Notes under the pieces: generated by a model | Told to the model about the DNA's origin: nothing | The model's input: only the letters and a program-made list of their open reading frames with translations | Database searches by the model: none | Made by a program: the position numbers and the translations under genes | Source: Artemisia argyi | Lineage: Eukaryota; Streptophyta; Magnoliopsida; Asterales; Asteraceae | Length of the DNA: 64,000 nt | Reading direction: 5' to 3' | Assembly (NCBI GenBank): GCA_030686995.1 | Contig: CM060709.1 | Span: 307,930,857-307,994,856 of the forward strand | Shown here: in pieces, positions 1 through 11,189 of the stretch | Layout: the number at the start of each line of letters is the position of its first letter | Numbering within the stretch: the first letter of the stretch is position 1

Positions 1-15
1 TCCTACGTAAACAAT

Positions 16-585
16 TTAAACATGGGACATAAATGAAGTATACCACATTAACATACCAAGATCCGTATGCTCTTCCTTTACCTTCCTCTTCTTGCCAGCC
101 TCCTTCTTCTTGCTAGTCCCAACAGGCCTTCCCTTTTTTCTTTTTCCTGTAACTGTACTCGGATTAGGACTCCTCTCCTTCTTTTTCTTGCCACTCCCAA
201 CAGGCTTTCCCCTCTTTCTTTTTTCTGTGACTGTAGTCGGAATAGGACTCCCCTCCGTCTTCTTCTTGCCACTCCCAAACGGCCTTCCCCTCTTCCTTTT
301 TTCTGTGACTGTAGTCGGAATAGGACTCCCCTCTGTCTTCTTCTTGCCACTCCCAACCAGCCTTCCCCTCTTCCTTTTTTTCTCTGCAACTACCTCATTG
401 GAGCAACCGCTAGCACCCACATTTGGTTTGTTGAAGGTTCTATTCCACATCCATTGAAGAATTTCTTCAATCATCTCCTTCCCTATGTTTGCATACGAAC
501 CATACTTGGCAATAACTTTTTCACCAAATTCATCCAAAACAATCTCAAAGACTTCATCATTTAATAAAACCTTGCCCCACGACAT
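16..585 (-). CDS. AT-hook repeat protein, hypothetical (189 aa)
   Basis: The 189-residue reading frame opens with MSWGKVLLND and holds a non-repetitive acidic first third (about residues 1-65). Four lysine/arginine-rich repeats follow, each with an AT-hook-like core (KRKRGRP, KRKRGKP, KRKKGRP and a degenerate KRKRGRL) followed by a GSGKKK-type basic tail. AT-hooks bind the minor groove of AT-rich DNA, so a nuclear DNA-binding role is an inference from family knowledge. No PPC/DUF296 domain of the usual plant AHL proteins is present. The N-terminal part is not a family I recognise. It may be a host gene, a fragment, or an accessory protein of a transposon. The frame ends inside the window. A poly-C tract lies just upstream of the start, with no obvious TATA box. 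Confidence 0.45.
   Translation of the reverse strand: MSWGKVLLNDEVFEIVLDEFGEKVIAKYGSYANIGKEMIEEILQWMWNRTFNKPNVGASGCSNEVVAEKKRKRGRLVGSGKKKTEGSPIPTTVTEKRKRGRPFGSGKKKTEGSPIPTTVTEKRKRGKPVGSGKKKKERSPNPSTVTGKRKKGRPVGTSKKKEAGKKRKVKEEHTDLGMLMWYTSFMSHV
91..388 (-). repeat. 78-bp coding minisatellite (AT-hook units)
   Basis: Units of 78 bp at 161-238, 239-316 and 317-388, plus a shorter diverged unit at 91-160, encode 26-residue AT-hook modules. The period is a multiple of three, so unit gain or loss keeps the frame. The two central units differ at only a few bases. Confidence 0.85.
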
Positions 586-599
586 TTCGGATGATTCCT

Positions 600-617
600 C
601 CCCCCCCCCCCCCCCCC
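600..617. repeat. Poly-C tract
   Basis: A run of 18 C just upstream of the AT-hook ORF. It could form G-quadruplex or i-motif structures, or be a region of uncertain assembly length. Confidence 0.8.
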
Positions 618-764
618 GTCAACAAGCACTTTCCCTTTTCATTCTTATCATTATTCGTCATAGCTGGGTTTAGTTGTTCTGATTTGATTTTTTTTGTATG
701 TTAGGGTTTGACGGTTGATTATCTACACAATCGTTGGTTGGTTTTAGGGATTTATTGCACCCTG

Positions 765-1040
765 AAAAAGCACAGCTTTAAATGTACATAGTTTATGTTG
801 TTTGCAAAAATAGTCCCCCGAAAGTTGGCGGGATATAAAAAAGACAGTGAAATTACGATACTACCCTCAAATACGTGGCACTTAACGAGAAAACTAACGG
901 AAAAGGGATCTCAGTGGCGATTTTGCGAAAATGTGAAACGTGGGTGGCTTTTTTGCGCTACTTTTTGTCTCGGTCCCGTTTTTGCAATTTTATGGAACGT
1001 TAGGGACCATTTTTGCACTTTACCCTTAATTCTTATAAGT
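765..1040. mobile_element. Solo terminal segment of a TIR transposon (Mutator-like?)
   Basis: The stretch reads like the terminal inverted repeats of plant Mutator-like elements. Read from the right end it begins with a phrase of the type GTAAAGTGCAAAAATGGTCC, and similar fixed-distance phrases recur near 960-1020. I find no matching inverted partner in the window, so this is at best one end of a decayed element. The rest of 1041-1734 has no gene I can support. Confidence 0.3.
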
Positions 1041-2671
1041 TAATAGTTACGGAGTATAACTTAGCAAAAATTACTTGTTTTTTATAAATAGCAATGCCTA
1101 TTTATTTTGAAACACTTCCCCAGTTACCCTAATTAATGCTTTTACAACGCATGATCATGAAAAACCAAAGAAAGCATATTACAAACCTAGATAGTTACAG
1201 GAAAGATCTAAAGCTAAATAAACCATAGGAAAATACTAACATCTTAACCAATGGCGGAGTTAGAAAAAAAAATTTGGGAGGGCCGAAACAAATTTTTTTC
1301 GGAAAGAACATTAGATGGGAGGGCCAAGATGGAAAAAATAAAATTTTAACACATGAAATCGCGAAAAAATACACATGAAATCGCGAAAAAATACCCCATA
1401 ACAATAGGTAATCCGAACCCTATATAACGTTAAATCAACAATAGATGCAAAATGAAAAAGAAAGAAACCAAAACCAACGGCCCCATCGTCAAGTAACTCA
1501 CCGTCGTCCAGTCACCACCGGCACCACGATGGAAGAAGTTGATAAAGTCTCTCAGGTTTAACTTTCCGGCCACCTTATCTACAAAAGGTTGACACACACA
1601 AACAAATGTACAAAACTCAGTCGATACACATCAACATATATTTTGCAAAGCCGACATTGTATTGAAATCCACACATGTTAAAAGAAAAATTTAAAAATAA
1701 TAATAATAATAATAATAATGCATATTATAATTATTCAGTATATATAAAAGGCAGGCGCTTGAAGACAAAAATGGAATGAACAGTACCCGTTTACGGATAT
1801 TGGATGGGCCAAATTGTGGTCCTCATTGCGTTTTGGTACTTGATAGTACACATGGTTTGAGATAGTGGAGCATGTGTGCACTTCTTATTGGCTTAAAGAA
1901 ACTATACCCGTCCCGTTTAACCCCCGTTTTCCCTTAAGACAACTGTAGTTGTCACTGTTAGGGTCCGTAATATGGGTGTAATCACCCCGTTATTTTCCTG
2001 CAATTACTTTGTGTGGCTGTAATGGTGTGGTTGCTCAAATACCACCAATAACCCCAAAAAAATAATGTCAATTGTTTCTTGAAGCTTCTGTGACACACAC
2101 ACATACACACATTAATCAGATCCTCAGATACAAATAAAATAGGTATTTCAAATTAGGGTTTTCTTAATTTGGGGGTTCATATCGATTATCATTTTTTTTT
2201 CTTTTCCGTGGTTTTGGGGTTTATGCTTCTTATGATTGTAGATTGTTATTGATGATTTAAATTTTTTTATGGCAGTATCAAGGATCAGATGGTGAAGATT
2301 TATGAGGTGTGAATGTTGCCTGATTTCATTGTTTTTTTAAGGGGATACCAGGTTTGATGTTGTGCAAAGGTATAACAAAAAGTTAAATCTTTTTTGGTTT
2401 TGTCAATATAGACGCCTTCGTTTGTCACAAAGTGTGTAAGTAGAAAGATTGGGGGGAGCACTGTAGCTCTAAAGCCCGATGCCCAATGGTTTGGATTATA
2501 TAATATAACAATGCCTGGGTTTTAGATAGTTATGTAATTGTAAAATGGGGGGAAGATACTGTAGAAAACATCCCGCTAAATGTTATATATCATAATATAT
2601 TTTGCAACTATAGTATGTTTCTTCATTGTCAAGGGTGACATCGTCCCGTAACTTGGCAGGGCAGCACGGCA

Positions 2672-3045
2672 CAGTGGTTGCAGCCATGGTATCTTGGCGA
2701 GGTAGCCATATGGTTGCAGCCATGTCGGGTTCTGGGTACCGCTTCTTTTGTTATTAACTTGAGCTTGCTTATATACTGATCTGGATATTTCAATACACAG
2801 CCGGGATGAGATTTGTCAGCTTTGTTTGTCTTGGTAAGTGTAGCTTGCCGAAGCCCGTATCTTGGCGGGGTAGCCATATGGTTGCAGCCATGGCGGGTTT
2901 CGGGTACCACTTCCGTTAATGCTGACCTGAGCATGCTTATACGGACTTCCACCGATTTGGATGTGGCCATATGGTTCTGCAGGCAATGATGGCCTTTGTG
3001 AACTTTCTTTGTCTTGGTAAGTGTAACTTGCCGAAGCCCGAATGT
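2672..3045. repeat. Imperfect tandem repeat, about 170-183 bp
   Basis: The phrase around TAGCCATATGGTTGCAGCCA recurs at 2700 and 2870, and a TCTTGGTAAGTGTAGCTTGC phrase recurs near 2829 and 3012. The spacing of 169-183 bp indicates a two-copy tandem duplication inside Helitron-like element 1. The minus-strand frames across it are not convincing genes. Confidence 0.6.
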
Positions 3046-4130
3046 TGGTGAAATCAATAGGCTGTGATGATTGGTCAAATATGACCAGGATGAAATGCGT
3101 CACTATAAATCCAACCGCAGCTTGGCAGGGCAATGACCGGATGGCATAGCACGTATGGCTATTACACGTCTATGCGACCGAGTTCCTTTGCAGCCGTAGT
3201 GGAATTTGGATATTACTGTGACCCGAATTGCATCTACAAATCTGAGCCTAATCGTTTATTTCACCGCAATTAGGTGGTCCGGGATTATATTTGCAAAACT
3301 GAACATGCATTTTTGAATATGGAGTTATACCAAATAACTTAAACGTCTGTTTTTGTAATCAAATCATGTCTTAATATGATATTTGTACGTATGAAGCTTC
3401 GTATGTTGTTACGGACCAATAACAAAAACAGACCTTTAAGTATGGCTGATTTTATTAAATGACAGCATACGAACCTCAGCCGTACCAGGTATCATTTGTT
3501 TATGTTTTGTTGAATATTGACTGCAAAATTATGAGAAATTTAGGTATTTAGCTTTTGCTGGAATCGCTGTGCTGTAAATTTGAATTATTTGTAGTGCTTT
3601 AGTTGTATGTTCCATTAATAAGAAGTCGAGATTTGTGAATATCAAACAATGATCAATTTGAATGTTAAAAGTTACTTTTTTTCTATAATATAATTTTGCC
3701 GTTTACTATTGTGCCTAAATGTCGTATCTTCTTTTCAAATGTGATACACGTAATTGTGCATGAAGGTTGTGGCACTCAACAGGACTGAGAATATTGGTTA
3801 GGCAACCGAGCAGTTAATGAAATACAAACTCAGTATGCGAACTTGGTTAATGTTAATGTTGAAGGTAAAAAAAATTTCCGCACCTAACCTGTTGACTTAA
3901 TTTTAAAGTACACTTTGTGTTTGGTGTACTTACATTTAACACATACTTTCATGATAAAAAAACGGCTCTTGCAGGTGTCTACTGTTCGTGTGATCAGATG
4001 TGGATCTGTAAGAAGGTTGCAATGCTTTGGGGAAAATTATGAACAACAAAAATTCATTGACCTTACAACGGTGGTTGACGCAAGGTGTAACTGAACAAGG
4101 TTATGTTGCCTCTCTTTATATTACATTATG

Positions 4131-4370
4131 GGGGTGTTTGTTTTGCCTTATATAGATGCCTTATGACTTATTTGGTTTTGGGCTTATGTTTCATAAGGTC
4201 ACTTTTTATGGCTTATTTTCAAACTTTCCGGCTAATATAAGTTTAGTATGTCATAATGAGATTTATATCAGGCAAAAGTTTGAAAATAAGCCACAAAAAT
4301 TGAGCTTATGAAACATAACCCAAAACCAAATAAGCCATAACCTGGCTATATAAGCCAAAACAAACACCCC
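4131..4370. mobile_element. MITE with long inverted repeats (240 bp)
   Basis: The ends are GGGGTGTTTG and CAAACACCCC. Behind them a near-perfect inverted repeat runs for about 90 bp on each side (CTTATTTGGTTTTGGG against CCCAAAACCAAATAAG; CTTATG near the centre). The size, AT richness and lack of coding capacity fit a MITE, possibly hAT- or PIF-type. The target duplication is unclear. Confidence 0.7.
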
Positions 4371-5166
4371 ATATGTATACATGTTTCTATTTTTGTTAAA
4401 CACGGATGTTATAGCAAGACCATTACCTGTTCAGGGGGTGTAGACCAAGGTGTGTGGTTGAGCGTGCGTAGTGGTGGTGAATTATCTTGCACTGTAGCTG
4501 CTGTAGCAAAACGGTGTCGCCTAATTTGCAACTGCAAGTGTAAGATTATCAGCGTTCTTGAGTTGAAGTAAGTAGGATTCATGGTTGAATATTTTAGGGG
4601 TGTTTGGATTATTACCTTATAAGCTGATTTAAAATTGAAATGGCTGATATACACATAAACCATAAAAAAATGTCATCTCTAACTGTTAGTAGCCGCTGCC
4701 ATTTCCGGTTTTTACCAACCTTTTATATTACGAGTCAGTCTGATTTTAGTTTTACTTTTCTTTCATAAGTCCATCAGTGATGGTGATTTAGTAGTTTGAC
4801 GATGTCGCTGGCAGCGATGGTTGGTTTGTAACAAAAAATAATATTAACTATTGAACTTGATTATGCAGGGTAAAAGACCAAATGAACCTGAGACGACCGA
4901 GCCCATCTCAGCAATCGCAACAAGAAAATTTCCTCCCAGTGGTAAGTGGTTGAACTTTTTACATTTCGTAATACTCTTTTCGGCTTGGATTATATTCAAG
5001 GTAAATACTTTGTATGATTTATTTATCTAATTCAGTGTTTTCCTACAATCCCACAATTATGAATGCATATCTCTTATCGTCTACTTATAGATGATAGTCA
5101 TATCGAATAATGATATTTAAAAAACTTGGACATCTATAGCTGATTGTGACGCATTTGGAGATAGAG

Positions 5167-5205
<39 letters not shown>
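5167..5205. repeat. Poly-A tract (39 bp)
   Basis: An uninterrupted A run inside Helitron-like element 1. It could mark an old retroposed 3' end, but no target duplication was found. Confidence 0.8.
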
Positions 5206-5206
<1 letters not shown>

Positions 5207-5221
5207 CATTTTACAATGTCA

Positions 5222-5599
5222 TGGTACTCAAGTGGGCACCGCGGGTCAGTATGGAGGTTCGGGTGGAATCTTTAATGGTAATGCAGCTAACATAGAGTAC
5301 TAAAGTTATGTTTCAGCGAATTATGCATCTGGTACTCAAGTGGGTACCGCGTGTCAATATAGTGGATCTGTGGGAAGCATAACCACGCCATTGGGAACAA
5401 CACTGCCCAATTGCGAAGTGCGAACCCTGGTAGTTTTTCTTCAAATTTTGGAACCATTCCTCATCAAGGGGCCGTGGGTCAGATGCGTAAGTATGGTAAC
5501 AATGGTGTCGCTTCAAGAGGTGGAAATAGTGGTGCGTATGGCATGTTCTTTAGGTGTAATCAACCTGGGCATTGGCCAAGAGACTGCCCTGGTAACTGA
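5222..5599 (+). pseudogene. CCHC zinc-knuckle protein fragment (RPA70-like C terminus?)
   Basis: Several frames together read as a Gly/Ser/Asn-rich region with repeated GTQVGTA-type units, followed by SRGGNSGAYG and a zinc knuckle, FRCNQPGHWPRDC. The expected first cysteine of CX2CX4HX4C is phenylalanine here (TTC), so the knuckle should not bind zinc. Gly-rich spacers ending in such a knuckle occur at the C terminus of plant RPA70-type single-strand DNA-binding subunits, which is my best guess. Frame breaks at about 5400 and a short open stretch show that it is a captured fragment and not a working gene. Confidence 0.45.
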
Positions 5600-5893
5600 C
5601 TTTGATGATATGGGTCAGTTTCAACATATTTTTCTTGATATATTTTTGAGTTATATAAATATTTTGTGTTAAATTATCATTCTAAAAACTGCATTTTTCA
5701 GAATAATGTACATTTTCTTAGAATAATATACATATATTATATTATCTTTGCAGTTTCCCTCATCTAGCAGGATTGAGGTATGGTCAACTTAGAATTGGAT
5801 TTGAAGAGGTAACTTTTTGTTTTAATCCGAAATTTGAGAATAGACTTTAGAGTTATGCAACTTATGTTACATGTTACAAAAGCTTCAATTCGA

Positions 5894-5902
5894 TTTTTTT
5901 TT

Positions 5903-5943
<41 letters not shown>
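5894..5943. repeat. Poly-T tract with one C interruption
   Basis: A run of about 50 bp, almost all T. It faces the poly-A tract 690 bp upstream, but the sequence between them does not form a clean element. Confidence 0.75.
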
Positions 5944-5944
<1 letters not shown>

Positions 5945-6051
5945 GAATTGCAGATTCCATTGCTATGGTACAGAGACATGTTGGAGGTTGCTTTGTAATA
6001 AGGTCGAGTAGATAACCTTGGTTAGTCGGCTTCAGGCTGTTTCATTTTATG

Positions 6052-6179
6052 GTGCTAATACTAATTTTCACCTCGAGGAAGAATATCAACTTTCAAGTGT
6101 TCAGAATCATTCTGTCGTGTAAGTTTTCTTTCCCGTGCTAATACACATTTTCACCTCGAGGAAGAATATCAACTTGCAA
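6052..6179 (+). repeat. Direct repeat, 45 bp, spaced by 38 bp
   Basis: The block GTGCTAATAC..TTTTCACCTCGAGGAAGAATATCAACTT occurs at 6052-6096 and again at 6135-6179 with few differences. A duplication inside captured exon-like DNA is the simplest reading. The ORF that follows (6199-6396) is not a recognised protein. Confidence 0.7.
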
Positions 6180-7488
6180 TAGTGGTGGACAAGGGCATTT
6201 GATGCCGCCTTCTGGACCAGATATGGTGTTCAACCCAACTGTTCCTCACCCTGTTGCGCTAACTATTGTTTTGGGACAGGCATTGACTGTGTTGCTTACG
6301 TCTCAGATAGCTGTGGCCTGTGGGAATTCACAGATGGGTCAAGGCGGAAGGCTGCAATCGACATGGGCAAGGGTCAGTAGGTATATATCTTTTTGAAATA
6401 TTGGTGTGCTTGCAAATTATGTTGTGTAGACTCATTATTTGTTTCTTGCTTTAGTATTAGGAATTTTCCGTTAGGGTAAGTAGGGACTGTAAAAGATTTA
6501 GTAAAACCAACACTTAACATGAAGCAACACTCAAATAATGGTTGCAGATATAGCCTGGGTTTAATCGTCTACTAAAGGTTTTGCTAAAGTTTACTGAAAA
6601 AATCTTGCTATTGTGTCCTAATTTTACTCGAAGAAAATGCATTGACATGATAATCTTTTGTTCTCAATAATTACACAACTATTTTTTTTGTTATGATGGT
6701 CCATTAAATATTTCTAAAACGTGTGTACGAGTCATTGATGTTGGCATTATACCCTCTCTTTAATTGGGTGAAGCTTTACAATAATAGCATGTGACAAGCA
6801 CTAGATAGTTTTAAAAGAGAGCATACAATATTTGTGTAAGTAAGAAATGTTTAGATTAACCAGATGCGCGAGGTGAGATCAGGTGCTAATAGGTATAATC
6901 CTTTCAATCAAGACTATCCAAATATACATACACTTTTAGCTATGCGCTTACCCAAGCACCCTTAATTTGCATTTTTACTGATTTACATTAGTTAAAACAG
7001 GTTGCATTCTTTTCTTTGCAGGTTGTATCGATACATGTTCATTGAGGTTGGAACCATCGTCGCTCCAGTGAAGTGATGTGGATGTCAGCGACTAGCAGCT
7101 GCCTTTGATCCCACCAGTCGATATGCCTTTGGTCATGGTAAAAAAAGAAAGGACAGATTGATTCATGGCTGAATCTAAAGCACCTTCATTCCAACAGCAT
7201 CCACCTCCTATTGTGGACAATTCAAGATATCCTTTTCAGAATGATCAGGTTGTTCCAACTAATATTGCACTTTGAGATTCACAACTGAACATTGTAAAGC
7301 TACAAGGTGAGTAATATTGTATGCATATTTTATGTGCATGCTTAACTTCGGTTCAACCACATGAATTACAGACATGTATTAAATTTTTTAATGAAAAAAC
7401 TGATTGGTGCTAAATTTTTTTTGTTTACCCCTTGAGTTCTTCAAAGTCTTACAAAAAACAATAACAAATAATGTTGTCGCAAACCATA

Positions 7489-7518
7489 CCCGCGGCAACG
7501 CGCGGGTTACCCAGCTCG
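7489..7518 (+). other. Helitron-type 3' terminus A
   Basis: GC hairpin at 7489-7506 followed by TTACCCAGCTCG. The same 30 bases recur exactly at 11520-11549. The next element's 5'-like end, TCGTATATACTAAAAGGC, overlaps this terminus from 7516. Confidence 0.65.
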
Positions 7519-9092
7519 TATATACTAAAAGGCAAAAGTAAACGGGGTTTCAAGCAATTGTATTACGGAGTAATTAGCCTCTTAATTGGACCTCCTATTG
7601 GTGTTTTTTGGGATAGTGGGGCAAAAGGCAGCAACCTATTGGTTGGATGCCTTAATTACATAACGGCGCTACAGTGCCTAAGGAACAGTAGTCCCCGTTT
7701 TGGGACTTCGTGGCACTGTTTTGCACTGTATACACCGTAAAAAAAACTGTGGCACTTCTAGACATTTCTCTTTCTCACACAAAAATATGACTATCTCTCT
7801 CATTCCAGAACCATCTTTTCTCTTTCTCTCGCTCGCTGCTACTCTTTCATCTATCTATGATGTTCGATCCTTCTTCCTCTCTAAAAGACATACAAAACAT
7901 TCAAACCACAGTTTTTGGCTCAATGCCTCAGCTATAAAACCTAAAAAAACTATAGAGCTATCAATTTCAAGGTCCACTTTTCACACATCAAGCTAAAGAA
8001 ATGTAAGTCGGTGATTAAAAAAAAGGGATTCCAAGTACTTTTCATCTACAAAATTTGTTTGGCTTTTTGCTTTATTGTTGTATTATAAATCGGGATCTTT
8101 TGTTTTCATACCAGAAAGATTGTTTGCTACAGAGATTACCAGAAACTTCTGATCATATGTAATTTTTTTGGCATCTTTATGCTTGCTTATGATTTAGTTT
8201 TTGTTAGTTCATGATTTAATTTAGGTATTTGTTTTATTTTAATCTTTATTTGAAATTAGGGTTTTCTTAATTTGGGCCTTTTCTTGATTTGTTTTGCAGG
8301 TTCGCTTGCTGATGATCTTTGGAGCTAAGCCTGTTGAGGTGTTTATTTCCAACTTTGTTCTTGCTGAAAATAATTGAATTGCGTAATTTGTGGTGTTGGA
8401 TTATTGATTTGTTTTGCCTATGGCAAGCGTTAGCTAACAAGAAGTGTTACGGAATCTATATATATATCGTTGGATCAGAAAGGCGGCGTTGTGGTTTGCT
8501 ATTATTTTTGTAATTCAAGTAGGTTAACTCATATATGGTTTTGGATTCCGTATTAGTACTACCATTTTTTTCCAAATGCCCTGTGGTGAAAGCATTTAAG
8601 CACCAGGGGAACTGTGAAGCGACAACAATAAGTAAGAGCATCTTTCAGTTTTCTTAATTTTTATTATATCTTGAAAATCTCTTATAGACACTTTTTTTAG
8701 TTATGATTTTTGTTGTTTTCTTAGGGGCTGCTTGGAATGGCTTATTATCGGGCTAATGAGGTTTGTTTGTTGAACTTATCGCTGCTTATGAGCTTGGTAA
8801 TCACAGATAAGCCTTCTATAATTTTTTTTGGAAGTTAAATTTTTACCGATTTTGGTTTGAGTGATTTGGTGATGTTTGATTATGGATGCAGTTTGATTCT
8901 TTGAAATGGTGAATGAAGATTACGATGTCAATATTGGTGAGTGAGCAGCACAAGGGCGAAAAAGTGGCAAAAATTCAGCAGCACACGGTTGTGGATGTGG
9001 AGTGCGGCACAAGGTATATGATTCTAGATGTTTCATATATTTTAACTGATGCCATATCATCTATCAAAGATGTTTTAATATCCGACTGTTAC

Positions 9093-9288
9093 AGGAGCTA
9101 TGGTCATGACTGGCTGTAATACAGGTCCGTCAAAGGGATATGGATTTGTTAAATTTGCAGACGAGATGGAAAGAACTCATGCTATGAGTGAGATGAATGG
9201 AATGTATTGTTCTGCCAAACCTATCAGAATTAGTGCTGCAACATCTAAGAAGACTACAACTTTTCCAACACAATATGTTGCATTAAAG
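9093..9288 (+). pseudogene. RBP45/47-type RNA-binding protein exon (RRM)
   Basis: The frame reads AMVMTGCNTGPSKGYGFVKF and then ADEMERTHAMSEMNG, MYCSAKPIRISAAT and SKKTT. This includes the RNP1 octamer KGYGFVKF of an RRM and the ISAATxKKTT tail that follows the second RRM in plant RBP45/RBP47 poly(U)-binding proteins. The exon starts after a TTACAG acceptor and ends at an AAAG/GTACAG donor, so it looks like one genomic exon. Substitutions such as the lost DP of the usual TDPNTGRSK stretch mark decay. With no partner exons it is a captured fragment. Confidence 0.8.
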
Positions 9289-9694
9289 GGTACAGATATC
9301 TATTGACAGGTATTTTGTTCAATTTATTTCATTTGGCGCCTTTTTACTGTCATGAAAATTCAGTATGTTAATGTGAAAAGTAGAAGCTTCATGACGCGAT
9401 AGGTTTTGAGTTCTATCAATTGTTTCACTCACGTTTATAGGTTAGGTTAGATTAGGTCTAATGACTTTCTACATATGTTAGGCCAAATTTATTGACTTTA
9501 ACTGATATTTCGGATGCGTCTATAAATAACAGTATATTGATATGTTTTAATACTTAAAAAGTCACTAATTTACATTTGTATATAATAAAAATGTTCAATT
9601 GCAATGACTATTTAAGTAATGTAATTAGACAAAGGAACTTTTAATAGTAACAAAATGTAATTTTCATGTGAAAAAAAAATTATGTGATTCACAG

Positions 9695-9849
9695 GAAATC
9701 GAATTTGGGTGGAAAAGCGTTTTTAGTAGTTACATTGCATTTTTGTGGAGCAACATTTGAGACTGTACGTGGAGCAGGAGGTGGAGGTATATTTGTGCCA
9801 ATGCTTATCCTCATTATTGGTTTTTATCCTAAATCCGCTACTGCAATTA
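9695..9849 (+). pseudogene. TauE/SafE-family transporter exon fragment
   Basis: After a TTCACAG acceptor the frame reads EIEFGWKSVF and then, after a one-base shift, CGATFETVRGAGGGGIFVPM followed by LILIIGFYPKSATAI. The glycine-rich GGGGIFVPML..IIGF segment is the hallmark of the first repeat of plant sulfite-exporter TauE/SafE membrane proteins. The coding match stops exactly where an unrelated repeat begins (9850), so the exon was cut by a later insertion or a capture junction. Confidence 0.7.
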
Positions 9850-10590
9850 GGGGTGTTCATTAATCAGGTTTACCCGAAAACCACCAAATCCATATTGAGT
9901 AGGTAACTCGGTTTTGGGTTATTTGGTTTGTGGATTGGTTTATGGTTATAATTGGAAGTTTAAATTGGTTACTGGAATGGTTTGTGTTATTAAAAATCAT
10001 ATCTGGGTCTCACCCGAAAAACCGAATGCGAAAGGGTTGTCTTGATAAAACCATGGAAATTCCTTGCTCATTCTCTTTTAACTAATGTTATTTTAGTATT
10101 GTACTAAATTGGGCTTGATATAGAATCCTTGCGTAAATTTGTTACCAGCTACTGTTAATTGTTTTCTATATTAACACATGACATAAATTGCAGTCCATGT
10201 TTATAACTATGTAACTTAATAATTGACTGTTGTTAAATTACATAAATTGTATTCTATTACCATACAATTATTGATCGACGTGCTAATTACTATTGTTACA
10301 TGTTATTTATTAGTTCGTAAGAACTAAAATGTTATATGCTTTCAAGCAATGGATAATTTTGCTATTCAAAGAAGCTGGTATTACTTTATTGGCTATGACA
10401 ATTGGTGTTTCACCATTAACAATCTCACATGTTATAGTTGTTTGTTTATATTATTGTTTCGGTTGATTCGTGCCCCAAACTGATTAACCCGAATGTTTAT
10501 TTGGGTGGTTTGGATTGGTTTGGGTATTGGGTGGTTATAATATTTCTTTAAAACCGATTAACCTCGATAAACCGAAACCCGACCGTTTGA
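9850..10590. mobile_element. Decayed repeat with AGGGGTGTTCATT-type start
   Basis: The segment starts AGGGGTGTTCATTAATC and contains ACCCGAAAAACCGAA and its complement-like phrases (GGGTTATTTGGTTT, GATTAACCCGAA) near both ends, as in common plant non-autonomous repeats. No ORF is present. The exact right boundary (about 10590) and the class are uncertain. Confidence 0.35.
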
Positions 10591-10821
10591 AGTCACATGA
10601 TTTATTTATAGTTTTGTCATTTAATCTACAAGTATGACCAAGGGTGCACTAGCCTCACTGTTTACTACAAGCTTAAGTTAAGACATCCAACACTTGATAT
10701 GCCCTATCATTGACTGTCATCATTGACTATGGTTTGTCATAGCTCAGTTATGTTAATTGTACTTTTCATAGGTATAATTATACTTATACTATGCATTTGT
10801 GCAGATTACAAACCCGCGTCT

Positions 10822-10965
10822 TTCACTAACCAAGTGATTGCTCAACTTGAGTTGTGGAACGAGAAGGGGACTATCAAGTACAAGAACAATGTACATGTGT
10901 TGCCTAGGAACCTTGATGAGAAGGTTACTGCACTTCACCTTGGAAGGCTTGGAGCCAAGCTCAGT
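10822..10965 (+). pseudogene. S-adenosylhomocysteine hydrolase C-terminal exon fragment
   Basis: The frame reads [20 protein letters not shown], then [20 protein letters not shown] and [10 protein letters not shown]. This is the conserved C-terminal part of plant adenosylhomocysteinase, which splits SAH to adenosine and homocysteine in the methyl cycle. It lies after a TTTGTGCAG acceptor-like site. The rest of the enzyme, including the NAD-binding domain and the final PYRY-type tail, is missing, so this is a captured scrap without activity. Confidence 0.85.
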
Positions 10966-11062
10966 AAGGACAATGCTTTACACCCCCGTTTTGATACATC
11001 ACAGTTGATTGCAAATTTTAACTGTTTTGACTTGGTTTTTATATGTTTTTATACATCACAGT

Positions 11063-11189
11063 AGCCATACCCGTTGAAGATGTCAAATATGACATTAAGA
11101 TATTGCGAGCATTGACAGGACATAACGACTTGCTGAATTGTTATGATGTATATGAAGATCATGAAAAGGTCCACGCACTTATGGAGTAA
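11063..11189 (+). pseudogene. CDPK-related kinase (CRK) fragment
   Basis: The frame reads IPVEDVKYDIKILRALTGHN and then DLLNCYDVYEDHEKVHALME, ending at a stop. This matches the N-lobe (alpha-C to hinge region) of plant calcium-dependent protein kinase-related kinases, whose consensus is EDVRREVKILRALTGHxNLV..YDAYED. The conserved alpha-C glutamate is not preserved, and no catalytic loop is present. It directly follows the SAHH piece, so two unrelated genes are joined within about 100 bp. Confidence 0.75.

Larger units (their letters stand above)
1735..7518 (+). mobile_element. Non-autonomous Helitron-like element 1
   Basis: The proposed 5' end is TCAGTATATATAAAAGGC at 1735. This resembles Helitron 5' termini (TC followed by an AT-rich stretch and AAAAGGC). 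The 3' end has a GC-rich hairpin (CCCGCG, loop, CGCGGG; 7489-7506) about 8 nt before a CTCG end, a variant of the usual CTRR terminus. No Rep/helicase gene is visible, so it would move only in trans. Inside lie exon-like scraps, a zinc-knuckle protein remnant, a MITE and homopolymer tracts, as expected of a gene-capturing Helitron. The base before the 5' TC is T rather than the expected A, so the left boundary is approximate. Confidence 0.55.

Noticed and set aside
2629..3133. Minus-strand frames of 149 and 105 codons
   Set aside because: They cross a tandem duplication and read repeated text in two frames; no domain recognised.
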